From NCBI RefSeq assembly GCF_001045455.1, contig NZ_LFNE01000001.1, positions 124,001 through 188,000 on the forward strand: a stretch of 64,000 nt of DNA, written 5' to 3'. The stretch is from Chryseobacterium sp. FH2 (GTDB taxonomy: Bacteria; Bacteroidota; Bacteroidia; Flavobacteriales; Weeksellaceae). A program made the translations under genes and the position numbers. The notes beneath the pieces were generated by a model, which worked only from the letters and a program-made list of their open reading frames with translations, made no database searches and was not told the DNA's origin. Positions 44,513 through 52,654 of this stretch are shown piece by piece (the stretch's first letter is position 1; every line of letters starts with the position of its first letter).

Positions 44513-44823
44513 ATGAAAAAATTATTTTTCACGCTATTATTAGCAACAACACCAGTATTATTTTTTGCACAGGAAGAAAAACGAAAGAAACTGCAAAAGA
44601 ATGTGATTTACCTAAAGATTTCAAAGAGCCAATCAAGAACAACCGACTAAAAAAGTTTGTAGCCATTGATAATGGTGTAGAAGAAAAAGAAGTAATTATT
44701 ATCAGAGCGCAGAATGATTTTGGTAGTGGCATTTATACAGCTTGTGTAAAGGGGCAACCAATTCAATATCAAAAGATGGGTACAGTTTTTATGCGTGAAG
44801 GTAATAATCCTTTCAAAAAATAA
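44513..44823 (+). pseudogene. Small secreted protein gene broken by a one-base frameshift
   Basis: Starts with a clean signal peptide (LFFTLLLATTPVLFFAQ) but terminates after 44 codons. Adding one base in the A5 run 44577-44581 joins it to a frame that reads ETAKECDLPKDFKEPIKNNR and IRAQNDFGSGIYTACVKGQP and stops at 44823. The total would be ~103 residues. Either a genuine deletion or a sequence error. Confidence 0.7.
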
Positions 44824-44979
44824 TTAAATGAAAATTATATTATGCAAAAAAACCAATGAAAAAAACTACCAATAAAGAGTTTACACAAAATTTATTTAAA
44901 ATTTAGAACAAATTTCCAACCCTTTAATAAATATTTGCATCTTATATATAATACGACAGCTTTTGTCGTCTACTAACTT

Positions 44980-44987
44980 TATCTTTG
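44980..44987 (+). promoter_or_regulatory. -7 box before the JAMM-like lipoprotein gene
   Basis: TATCTTTG matches TAnnTTTG, 100 bases before the ATG at 45088. The 264 bases from 44824 to 45087 contain no gene; a small CGAC/GTCG hairpin lies near 44954-44968. Confidence 0.5.
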
Positions 44988-45087
44988 AAAAAGTAAAAAA
45001 ATCATTGATAAAATAAAAAGTTTTAAGAACATTTCAACAATTAATAAAAAGAATTATTTTTACAACATTCAAATAAAAAACAATTAA

Positions 45088-46752
45088 ATGAGAAACAAAT
45101 TTATTTTGTGGTTATCATTACTGATAGCCTTTAGCGTCACTTTTCATTCCTGTAGAACTGATTTAGAAGCAACAGGAAAACACAATGAAGAAAAATTAGG
45201 AGAACACATTCATCAAAAAATCAGTACTGGTACTTTTCAAAAAGAAACTTTTTTGAGCGGAGTTAATGAATTTAAACGGTCAAACAGTTCTTTATCTAAC
45301 AAAAGCAGTGCAAACTCGGATTACCTAAAAAGGTTCAGCATTGACGAAACTTCCATTTATAAAATGGATGTCAACAACATTCAAACTTATGCTTTACGAG
45401 CATACAATATTTTTGAAAGTCCTGAAATAGTTTACAATCTTGTATATAGAAAAAAAGGGAATGATGTAGCATTTTCAATTGTTAAGATTTTAGATAACGA
45501 AATTATTCCTGTGTATGACTCTCAAAAAGGTATCGTAACAAAAATAGATAATCCATCCACTGCAAGAATATGTACAGATTTTTATTCTGTAGAAATCTGG
45601 CATTGTAAAGAAGGTGTATCTTGGTCACAATGTGATAAGTGCGCTCAATGTCTTTTCACCAGTTCAGGCTATACTTCGTATGAATGCGGAGGAGGTGGCG
45701 GAGGAGGCGGAACATCCCCGGGAGGCGGTGACACAGGCGGTGGTGGCGGTGGCTCAGGATTATATGACCCAAGCGGTTACATCGTTGACCCTAATATCCC
45801 TCCTTCAATTGAACCATCTTATGTGAGAGCCGCAAGAGCGAGTAGCTTTTTCTACTCACAAACCGACCAAACAAAATCTTGGGCTGTAGAGCATGCAGAT
45901 ATTTATTGTAATATTTTAGAGTATTATCTTGACCATATCCCACCTTCATCTCCACCACCTAATAGCTATTATCAAGATTTTGCCAATTTTGCGATACAGG
46001 TTTTTATGGAAAATCCCGACTTAACTTGGGAACAATTTTATAATCAGTTCATTAACACGCCTTGTGAGAGAACAAAGGCAACACTAAACAAACCTAATGT
46101 AAAACAAGGCATTAACAATGTAAAAGCGAATGCAAAACTAACGTTAACAAATCCTAAAACAGGAGAAATAGGTTTTAAAGAGAAAAAAGATGGCACTGTG
46201 GTTCCAGCAGATATTAGCTCAACACACCAAGTCGTATTTAATGATGTAACTGATGGATATGGTGGTTATCACAATCATACAGCGACAGGTATTCATATGG
46301 TTTCTCCACCAGATATGGTAGATTCATTATTTGGATTTGCATCCGCTCAAAGTGTTGCGGATGGAATAGGAAATGCTTATTTAGGAATGATAGCAGCAGA
46401 ACCCTGTAGCAGTTGTCCTGATGGCACAAAATATGTACACTACGTGATACGTTACGCAGGAACAGGAGCAGAATTAGGGAGTTTTGTATATTCACCTGCA
46501 CAAATGAAAAAATTTAATACAAAATATGCAGAAAAGGCTAATGATTTATCGGAACCAATATTGTATGGCACAACCTACATTAATAGCTTAGGCAAATTAA
46601 ATGAAAAAGGATTAGAAAAACTATTTTTTGATACTTTGACAAATATGGGATTAGATAATAAAGTAGTTCTCCAACGTATTGAGCCAAATGGAGCAGTATA
46701 TAATGTAACAAAAAATAGTAGCGGAACAATTACTGCAACCCTATGTCCATAA
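45088..46752 (+). CDS. Large lipoprotein with Gly-rich linker and JAMM-like metal motif
   Basis: 554 residues. The lipobox SVTFHSC puts the lipidated Cys at about 22. Residues 30-185 form an N-terminal domain, followed near 185-198 by a CxxCAQC-type pair and then a Gly-rich linker (about 205-232). The C-terminal ~220 residues contain YHNHTATGIHMVSPPDM at about 394-410. The H-x-H...S-x-x-D order matches JAMM/MPN+ metalloproteases, with eight instead of seven residues before the Ser. The protease call is therefore tentative. It is probably on the cell surface, with a DUF6705 gene 22 bases downstream. Confidence 0.7.
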   Translation: MRNKFILWLSLLIAFSVTFHSCRTDLEATGKHNEEKLGEHIHQKISTGTFQKETFLSGVNEFKRSNSSLSNKSSANSDYLKRFSIDETSIYKMDVNNIQTYALRAYNIFESPEIVYNLVYRKKGNDVAFSIVKILDNEIIPVYDSQKGIVTKIDNPSTARICTDFYSVEIWHCKEGVSWSQCDKCAQCLFTSSGYTSYECGGGGGGGGTSPGGGDTGGGGGGSGLYDPSGYIVDPNIPPSIEPSYVRAARASSFFYSQTDQTKSWAVEHADIYCNILEYYLDHIPPSSPPPNSYYQDFANFAIQVFMENPDLTWEQFYNQFINTPCERTKATLNKPNVKQGINNVKANAKLTLTNPKTGEIGFKEKKDGTVVPADISSTHQVVFNDVTDGYGGYHNHTATGIHMVSPPDMVDSLFGFASAQSVADGIGNAYLGMIAAEPCSSCPDGTKYVHYVIRYAGTGAELGSFVYSPAQMKKFNTKYAEKANDLSEPILYGTTYINSLGKLNEKGLEKLFFDTLTNMGLDNKVVLQRIEPNGAVYNVTKNSSGTITATLCP

Positions 46753-46774
46753 TATTAATTAAAAATTAAAAAAA

Positions 46775-47344
46775 ATGAAAATAGCATACAGAAAAACATT
46801 AACAGTTTTAAGTTTATTTATTAGCTTCATATCTTGCTCTGCACAAACTCTTCCTTTATATACAGCATTGGAAAACATTCCAAACAATGCTCATGTAAAA
46901 GACACTAATAATGAATTAATACCATATATAGGTACTTATAAGGCAAATTATGAAGGCAAGGAAATTACTTTATTTATTACTAAAGAAGAAGACAAATTTT
47001 TTGATTATGGTGACCAAAAGTTTTTTAGAGATGCTCTGGTGGTAAAATATATTATCAAAAATTCTGGTGGAACAATCTTGCAGGATACTAAGAATAACAA
47101 TCTTGATATTGATTTTAATAGCACCAAAATAAAATCGACTCAAAATTCAGTAATATTTTTTTATAGCGGAACTAATTGTAGTGTAGGATGGGGTGATGTT
47201 TATTTAAAGAAAATCAATGCCACTCAAATCTCTTGGGAATATCGCCCAAATGATATAGTTACAACAGCAGCAAAATGTCCTCCTACTTTAGACACTACTA
47301 TTTATCTACCTGAGACAAAGGATTTAATTTTTACAAAACAATAA
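46775..47344 (+). CDS. DUF6705-family small secreted protein
   Basis: 189 residues with a signal peptide ending near SFISCSAQ; the Cys at about 21 may make it a lipoprotein. The mature start LPLYTALENIPNNAHVKDTN and the strand-rich body (IGTYKANYEGKEITLFITK; FRDALVVKYIIKNSGGTIL) match the DUF6705 family, present in multiple copies in Chryseobacterium-type genomes. Function unknown. Co-transcribed with the upstream lipoprotein; strong terminator behind. Confidence 0.8.
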   Translation: MKIAYRKTLTVLSLFISFISCSAQTLPLYTALENIPNNAHVKDTNNELIPYIGTYKANYEGKEITLFITKEEDKFFDYGDQKFFRDALVVKYIIKNSGGTILQDTKNNNLDIDFNSTKIKSTQNSVIFFYSGTNCSVGWGDVYLKKINATQISWEYRPNDIVTTAAKCPPTLDTTIYLPETKDLIFTKQ

Positions 47345-47363
47345 TTCAACATCTTTAACTAAA

Positions 47364-47412
47364 AAAATGATTGGTTTTACCGCAGACAGGTAAATCCAAT
47401 CATTTTTATTTT
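47364..47412 (+). terminator. Terminator of the lipoprotein-DUF6705 operon
   Basis: An 18-position stem (47364-47381 with 47389-47406) with one mismatch and a 7-base loop, followed by TTATTTT. Confidence 0.85.
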
Positions 47413-47565
47413 AGAGATAATTTCAAAAATTTGGCATATATCCTTACTACTTTTAAAACAATTACAAGCAACATCTTTATCCCTGAGAGAAGAAAATTAT
47501 ATCAAAATTATTGAGTTTGTTGATTTTTATTCGTTGGAGCAATTGTTTTTTCTTTCATCTTATAA

Positions 47566-47850
47566 TTAATAATTGAATCCACCTTTTTCACAGAAATTGA
47601 ATCAATATTCTTTTTTAGACTCTTATTAATAATTAATTTTTGTTTTTCAAACTGTGTTAAATTAAGATATCCAAAAAAAGATATTGAACTTAGAACAATA
47701 ACAGGTATATATCTTCTGAAATGGAGAGAAAAACCTATCTTCAAAGGAGATTTCAAAGAAGTTAATGCTTTCTGGAATAAGATTCTGAAACCAAAGTTAG
47801 GCACTGGAACAGGTGGAATTTTAAAGTATCTTGAAGTTCTTTCCAGAAAC
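47566..47850 (+). pseudogene. Startless upstream frame in phase with the C39-like domain
   Basis: The frame of the C39-like gene is open for 95 codons upstream of its first Met with no start codon that I trust. The last part reads like protein (IYLLKWREKPIFKGDFKEVN, then KILKPKLGTGTGGILKYLEV). A degenerate copy of the LKWxEK...KxDF segment occurs downstream at 48672-48740. Both facts suggest the C-terminal end of a larger protein whose front was lost, or a displaced C-terminal toxin cassette. Confidence 0.45.
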
Positions 47851-48318
47851 ATGATTGCTCAGGAGCGTAGTATGTCTTGTGTCGCGGCCTGCGTAAGACA
47901 GTATTGTAAAGATTTAGGAATAAGTAACATTTTATCTGAAAAGAAAATTTTTGAAATAGTAGGTATTAAGAATCTTGATGAAGGACTTGATGAACTAGAG
48001 CTTCTTAGGATATTAGAAGATATATTCAAAGATAAGGAAGTCATTGCAAGCAATTACTTTAGGAATGTTGGAGCTAATTTTTCCGAAATAGCAAAAGACA
48101 TTTCTAAAGAAGGAAGCTGGCTAGCATCTATTCATCCATTAAATGGTCAAAAGCATGCTGTTATTGTAGATAAAATCATTGAGAATAAAGTTTACATTAG
48201 AGATCCATGGCCTATTGAAGGAATAGGTAAAGGAAATGGTGTAGAGGCTATTGTAAATTTAGATGATTTTGTCTATTCTTGGGTAAAAGCAGGGGCAAAC
48301 AAATATAAAGTAAAATAA
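47851..48318 (+). CDS. C39/papain-like cysteine peptidase domain (possible orphan toxin domain)
   Basis: 155 residues from the first Met. Candidate catalytic residues have the order and spacing of C39/papain-like peptidases: Gln4 and Cys10 in AQERSMSCVAACVRQY, His102 in GQKHAVIVDKI, and Asp118 in YIRDPWP. There is no signal peptide. The upstream frame stays open without a start, and an 84-residue acidic protein follows after seven bases. That layout fits an orphan C-terminal toxin domain with its immunity protein. A peptide-maturation protease is the alternative, given the double-glycine peptide gene at 51518, but no transporter is present. Confidence 0.6.
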   Translation: MIAQERSMSCVAACVRQYCKDLGISNILSEKKIFEIVGIKNLDEGLDELELLRILEDIFKDKEVIASNYFRNVGANFSEIAKDISKEGSWLASIHPLNGQKHAVIVDKIIENKVYIRDPWPIEGIGKGNGVEAIVNLDDFVYSWVKAGANKYKVK

Positions 48319-48325
48319 ATTAGTT

Positions 48326-48580
48326 ATGGACTATAAAGAGATTTCAGAAAAACTAGAAGAATTAGGTTATGCTACTCAGTTTCATAATCTTATTAATTCA
48401 TTGACAGTGGGGATTCCAGAAAATGGAAATTTCAAGCTAGATTCAATATTTAGGGTAGAGAAAAATGGAGACCAAATGAATGTAAACTATTTTACTGGAC
48501 AAATCCCTGTGAAAAAAGAGTTTAAGACCATTGAAGAACTTATTAAGTTTGTAAGACAGGTTTTTCCTATAGAAGATTAA
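48326..48580 (+). CDS. Small acidic protein, putative immunity partner
   Basis: 84 residues, cytoplasmic, no recognisable family. It begins YKEISEKLEELGYATQFHNL and ends in an acidic FVRQVFPIED. It starts seven bases after the C39-like gene and should be co-translated with it. Small acidic genes directly behind a toxin-like domain are typically immunity proteins; this is inference from context. Confidence 0.6.
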   Translation: MDYKEISEKLEELGYATQFHNLINSLTVGIPENGNFKLDSIFRVEKNGDQMNVNYFTGQIPVKKEFKTIEELIKFVRQVFPIED

Positions 48581-48671
48581 AACTTTATTCTTAAAATCCT
48601 ATTAACCATTTCCTAATAGAATGGGGTTGTAAGTTGTCAGAATTAAGGTTTAAAAATGGGCAACAAAATTG

Positions 48672-48740
48672 ATGTCCATTTTCTAAAATGGAAGGAAAAT
48701 CTATCTTGAAAAGTGATTTCAATAAAGTAACCCATCCGTT
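48672..48740 (+). repeat. Degenerate second copy of the cassette junction sequence
   Basis: Aligns with 47708-47775 over about 65 bases (shared AAATGGA, GAAAA, CTATCTT, GATTTCAA blocks; a two-base gap). It could encode LKWKE..SILKSDFNKV if the frameshift is ignored. No further gene follows; the rest of 48581-48795 is unassigned. Confidence 0.5.
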
Positions 48741-48795
48741 TTTACACTACAAATTGACAGGAAAATACCACTAAAAATTGATGTGTTTTTTTCAT

Positions 48796-48803
48796 TACCT
48801 TTG
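48796..48803 (+). promoter_or_regulatory. -7 box of the DUF5686 gene
   Basis: TACCTTTG matches TAnnTTTG, 99 bases before the ATG at 48903. Confidence 0.55.
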
Positions 48804-48902
48804 CAGCTTTATATTTAAATGTATTAAAGTTTAAATAATTTCATTTTTTTTACAATAAAACAGCATACTTTTTGTTTATGCTAATAGCTTGAAGAACAAC
48901 AA

Positions 48903-51434
48903 ATGCCAATTAATAACTCCAAATATTACTATTTCTCTTTTTTTTTATTTTTTACAGGCCTTGTGTGTGCTCAAAACACAGCAAACGGTAAGATTTTAGA
49001 TGCTAAAACAAACAAAGAAATCAGTGGTGTAGATATTTTCATAAATGAAAGCAATACACCTGCGTTAACCACTACTACAGGGAGCTTCAGTGTGCAATCC
49101 GACAGTATCATCTATAAATTAAAGTTTTTAAGAAAAAATTATGCTTTGGAAAGCGTAAATATTACTGCTGAAAATTCAAACAACATATTCGTTAAACTTT
49201 CTCAGGAAAAAGTGGAAAGCATTCAGGAAGTTGTCATTCACAACGAGAAACCAAAATATAAGAATAAAAAGGAAAATCCGGCATATGCAATTATGCAGGA
49301 AGTCTGGAAAAGAAAAAGAAATAACGGTTTAGATAAATTCGATACATATACTTATAAAGAATATGAGAAAATTCAGTTTGATGCCAACAATCTGGACAGT
49401 GCCTTTATGAAGAAAAAAATCTTCAATAAGCTGGATTTCATCTTTGATTATGCAGATTCTACCGCTACGGCTAATGGAAAAGTGGCACTCCCGATATTTC
49501 TAAATGAAGCAATCTATGAAAATTACGGGGAAAACAAACCTTCAAAAAGAACAAAAAAACTTTTAATTGCCCAAAAGACATCCGGTTTTCAGGATAACCA
49601 GATTGTTACCCTGACTGCCAAAAACCTATATCGGGATATTAATATTTATGATAACACTTTAAATTATTTCGACATTGGTTTTCCAAGCCCTGTGGGAACG
49701 GATGGCTTCAGCACATATGATTATAACCTGATTGATACAATTGATGTACGTGGAGAAAAAGCTTATCAAATCAGATATCAGCCCAAAAGAACTGAGGTCT
49801 TAGCATTTCAGGGATACCTTTATATTGATACAGACAGCTATGCCGTTTTGGGAGCAACCTTAAAATCGACTCAAAAGATAAACATAAATTTCATTAACAG
49901 TGTTTCCACAGAATTGGAATATGACAATCCCGACGACCAGACTTTTTTACCTAAAAAATTCGTCACAGCGATAGAAATGACGCCTTTTTCTAAAAAGAAA
50001 ACATCAAAAAGTATTATTGCCAGAAGATCTGTTGATTATTCTAATTATGAATTTAATAAACCTCTCGCAGCTTCAGTTTTTACCCGAAAAAAAGAAGAGT
50101 ATGAAGATAATTTTGCAGATAAAGATGACGCATATTGGCTAAAAGCAAGACCCGATTCATTATCAAAAAGCGAACAGGGTGTTTATGATATGCTTGAAAA
50201 ACTTCAGCAGACTCCAAAATTTAATCGGATTGTAAAGATTTATGAAACGCTAGGCTCAGGATATTACAATATTACAAAAGGGATAGATCTAGGCCCCATA
50301 TTTTCAATTTACGGAAAGAATGAAGTAGAAGGAGACAGAATAAGATTAGGAGCAAGAACCTACTTCACACGAAACGATCCCTGGAGAGTACAATTTTATA
50401 CCGCTTATGGTTTCAAAGACCAGCAGGTTAAATACGGTGTGGAAGGTAAATATATGTTTAACAGAGTTAACCGGTTTACCGTAGGAGCCGGAAACAGAAG
50501 AGATATATTACAACTAGGGGTACAGCTTACTAATGACGACGGAATCATGTCCCGCACTTTTGCATCATCTACTGTTTTTGCAAGAGGAGAAAACGCTTCC
50601 TTAAGCTCCGTGAATCAAACCAATGTCTTTACTTCCATCGAACCTTGGAAAAACTTCCAGATAAGATTAGACGGAACAATGCAAAGTATTAAGTCCGCAA
50701 ATCCTGATGGGTTTAATTTAATGTATTATAGAAACAGCGAACTAAGAAAAACACTTAATGACTCACATTTAACGTTCAGTTTAATCGCAAGACCGGGCGC
50801 AAAATTTTCGCAAACCGGAGTTGACAGGTACGAGCATGGAACTTTAGCGCCAACAATTGTTTTAAAATACACACGAGGGATTGAGGGTTTATTTAATGCC
50901 GATTACAATTATAACAAACTGCAATTTATGTTCTACAAACCTGTTTTGATTGGAAGCTGGGGTAAAACATTAATCAATTTTGAAGCCGGCAAGAATTTTG
51001 ACACCGTTCCATTGGCTTTACAAAATATTATTCCCGGAAATCAATCTTATGGTTTGGCAGAAAACACCTTTGCACAGCTTAACTATTACGAATTTGTTGC
51101 AGATACTTACACAACTCTGCATTTAGAACATCATTTTAACGGGAAAATTCTTTCTTTTATTCCATTAATCAAAAAACTAAAATTAAGGGAAGTAGCATTC
51201 ATTAGAGGAGCTTACGGAACATTAAGCGATGCTTCTAAAAATATTAATGTTGACAGATTAAAATATTCAGCTCCAAGTGATCATGTTTACTTTGAATACG
51301 GTTTTGGAATTGAAAATATAGGTTTCGGAAACCTAAGAATTTTCAGAGTCGATTTTAATTGGAGAGGAAATTATCTTGACAGACCGGACATTTCAGCTTT
51401 TGGTGTAAAAGCCGGATTCCAGGTTGGTTTTTAA
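48903..51434 (+). CDS. DUF5686 / carboxypeptidase-regulatory-like outer-membrane protein
   Basis: 843 residues. The signal peptide ends near FFTGLVCAQ. Residues ~25-105 are a carboxypeptidase-regulatory-like beta-sandwich (ANGKILDAKTNKEISGVDIF). The rest follows the Bacteroidetes DUF5686 family, with ENPAYAIMQEVWKRKRNNGL at its head. The second half is rich in aromatic amphipathic strands and the protein ends VKAGFQVGF with terminal Phe, typical of outer-membrane barrels. The function is not established. Own promoter and terminator. Confidence 0.88.
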   Translation: MPINNSKYYYFSFFLFFTGLVCAQNTANGKILDAKTNKEISGVDIFINESNTPALTTTTGSFSVQSDSIIYKLKFLRKNYALESVNITAENSNNIFVKLSQEKVESIQEVVIHNEKPKYKNKKENPAYAIMQEVWKRKRNNGLDKFDTYTYKEYEKIQFDANNLDSAFMKKKIFNKLDFIFDYADSTATANGKVALPIFLNEAIYENYGENKPSKRTKKLLIAQKTSGFQDNQIVTLTAKNLYRDINIYDNTLNYFDIGFPSPVGTDGFSTYDYNLIDTIDVRGEKAYQIRYQPKRTEVLAFQGYLYIDTDSYAVLGATLKSTQKININFINSVSTELEYDNPDDQTFLPKKFVTAIEMTPFSKKKTSKSIIARRSVDYSNYEFNKPLAASVFTRKKEEYEDNFADKDDAYWLKARPDSLSKSEQGVYDMLEKLQQTPKFNRIVKIYETLGSGYYNITKGIDLGPIFSIYGKNEVEGDRIRLGARTYFTRNDPWRVQFYTAYGFKDQQVKYGVEGKYMFNRVNRFTVGAGNRRDILQLGVQLTNDDGIMSRTFASSTVFARGENASLSSVNQTNVFTSIEPWKNFQIRLDGTMQSIKSANPDGFNLMYYRNSELRKTLNDSHLTFSLIARPGAKFSQTGVDRYEHGTLAPTIVLKYTRGIEGLFNADYNYNKLQFMFYKPVLIGSWGKTLINFEAGKNFDTVPLALQNIIPGNQSYGLAENTFAQLNYYEFVADTYTTLHLEHHFNGKILSFIPLIKKLKLREVAFIRGAYGTLSDASKNINVDRLKYSAPSDHVYFEYGFGIENIGFGNLRIFRVDFNWRGNYLDRPDISAFGVKAGFQVGF

Positions 51435-51476
51435 TGTTTAAATCAGATAGAATTTAATTCGTTAAACATAAAATAA

Positions 51477-51508
51477 TAACCCCGGCGGAAACTGGGGTTA
51501 CTTTTTTT
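51477..51508 (+). terminator. Terminator of the DUF5686 gene
   Basis: A 7-bp stem TAACCCC/GGGGTTA (51477-51483 with 51494-51500) with a 10-base loop, then C and seven T. Confidence 0.75.
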
Positions 51509-51517
51509 ATAAACATC

Positions 51518-51688
51518 TTAAATATTATTGCAACCACCGCAAATAGGCACTAAAGTTTGTGGAGACAGGCAGACCGGCCGGCTTTCTGCTGGCAGACTGC
51601 AGTACCAGTCACATGATATAGCATCACACTTAAATCCTCCTTTTAAAGTCTTAAGTTCATTTCTTGAGAGTTTCTTTAAATTTTTCAT
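51518..51688 (-). CDS. Double-glycine leader peptide, cysteine-rich (bacteriocin-like)
   Basis: 56 residues. The N-terminal leader MKNLKKLSRNELKTLKGG ends in Gly-Gly at 17-18, exactly the pattern of the flavobacterial bacteriocin-like GG-leader peptides. The 38-residue remainder has six cysteines (21, 26, 30, 40, 50, 53), suggesting a disulfide-linked or modified product. No modifying enzyme or C39 ABC exporter is adjacent. Such orphan peptide genes occur in many copies in related genomes, so the processing machinery may be elsewhere. Confidence 0.75.
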   Translation of the reverse strand: MKNLKKLSRNELKTLKGGFKCDAISCDWYCSLPAESRPVCLSPQTLVPICGGCNNI

Positions 51689-51759
51689 ATAAGTTTTAAT
51701 TTGATGTATAATTAAAACGCAGAAAAATCAGGAATATTATTTTTAGCATAAAACAAAAA

Positions 51760-51786
51760 AAATCCTCAACAAAATGCTGAGGATTT
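51760..51786 (-). terminator. Terminator of rplU-rpmA
   Basis: A 9-bp stem AAATCCTCA/TGAGGATTT (51760-51768 with 51778-51786); on the minus strand it is followed by a run of T. It lies 25 bases after the rpmA stop. Confidence 0.8.
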
Positions 51787-51810
51787 AATTTTTATAAAAC
51801 GCTTATATTA

Positions 51811-52068
51811 TTATGCGTTTGGCTCTACAGATACGAAAGATCTGTTGTTTGCTTTCTTTCTGAAAACCACTTTACCGTCTACTAATGCAAACAAAGTGTG
51901 ATCCTTACCGATTCCCACGTTTTCACCCGGGTGGTGTTGAGTACCTCTCTGTCTGATGATGATGTTTCCGGCAATAGCGTCTTGACCTCCGAAAATCTTC
52001 ACCCCTAATCTTTTAGAGTGAGATTCTCTACCGTTTTTGGAACTACCAACTCCTTTCTTATGTGCCAT
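51811..52068 (-). CDS. rpmA: 50S ribosomal protein L27
   Basis: 85 residues, canonical L27: [20 protein letters not shown] at the start, [20 protein letters not shown] and [17 protein letters not shown]. There is no N-terminal prepeptide of the Firmicutes kind. It lies 27 bases after rplU in the usual rplU-rpmA operon. Confidence 0.98.
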   Translation of the reverse strand: MAHKKGVGSSKNGRESHSKRLGVKIFGGQDAIAGNIIIRQRGTQHHPGENVGIGKDHTLFALVDGKVVFRKKANNRSFVSVEPNA

Positions 52069-52095
52069 TTTATTTTAAGGTTTTTTGGTTTAAAA

Positions 52096-52476
52096 TTATT
52101 CTGCGCTTTCAGCGTCAGCTTTTTTTGTTGTTTTTTTAGCAGGTTTTTCTGCTTTTTTACCTCCGTCAAATCCTGTAATACCAGTAATTTGAATTTGAGT
52201 TAAAGATTGTCTGTGACCGTTTTTCACTTGGTAACCTTTTCTTCTTTTCTTTTTGAAGATGATTACTTTATCAGCTTTTACGTGGTCAAGAATCTCTGCT
52301 TCTACAGTGATTCCGCTTACAGCTGGGGCGCCTACAGTGATTGCTCCGTTTACAGTAAGAAGTACTTTATCGAAAGAAACTTTTCCTCCTTTATCTCCTT
52401 TTAAACGGTTTACAAACAACTTCTGGTCTTGCTCAACTTTGTATTGAAGCCCTGCTATTTCTACAATTGCAAACAT
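52096..52476 (-). CDS. rplU: 50S ribosomal protein L21
   Basis: 126 residues. Residues 1-102 are the L21 core (FAIVEIAGLQYKVEQDQKLF; KKRRKGYQVKNGHRQSLTQI). A 24-residue Lys/Ala-rich extension follows (KKAEKPAKKTTKKADAESAE), as in many Bacteroidetes. First gene of the operon with rpmA, and a -7 box lies 30 bases upstream. Confidence 0.97.
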   Translation of the reverse strand: MFAIVEIAGLQYKVEQDQKLFVNRLKGDKGGKVSFDKVLLTVNGAITVGAPAVSGITVEAEILDHVKADKVIIFKKKRRKGYQVKNGHRQSLTQIQITGITGFDGGKKAEKPAKKTTKKADAESAE

Positions 52477-52506
52477 TGTCTATAAATTTTTAGTTATTTC
52501 AGGGTG

Positions 52507-52514
52507 CAAATATA
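52507..52514 (-). promoter_or_regulatory. -7 box of rplU-rpmA
   Basis: The minus strand reads TATATTTG (TAnnTTTG), 30 bases before the rplU ATG. Confidence 0.65.
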
Positions 52515-52654
52515 AGAATAATTTCTAATTACTTTACAATCAAACCCAAGTTTTTGTTTAAAAAATTTTTCTGTATGCTTTGAATAATTTTTCACCATAA
52601 GGTGATGATATATATCAGATTATTTTATACCTTCGTTTTACCAAAATATTTTAT

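Noticed and set aside
47508-47852. 114-codon minus-strand reading frame
   Set aside because: It lies opposite the plus-strand frame leading into the C39-like domain and has no family character; the plus-strand reading is more protein-like, especially after 47700.
42016-48902. tRNA 3'-end duplication as right border of an island
   Set aside because: I looked for a repeat of the tRNA-Asn 3' part (GGTTCGAGCCC) downstream to 48902 and found none, and no integrase gene is present.
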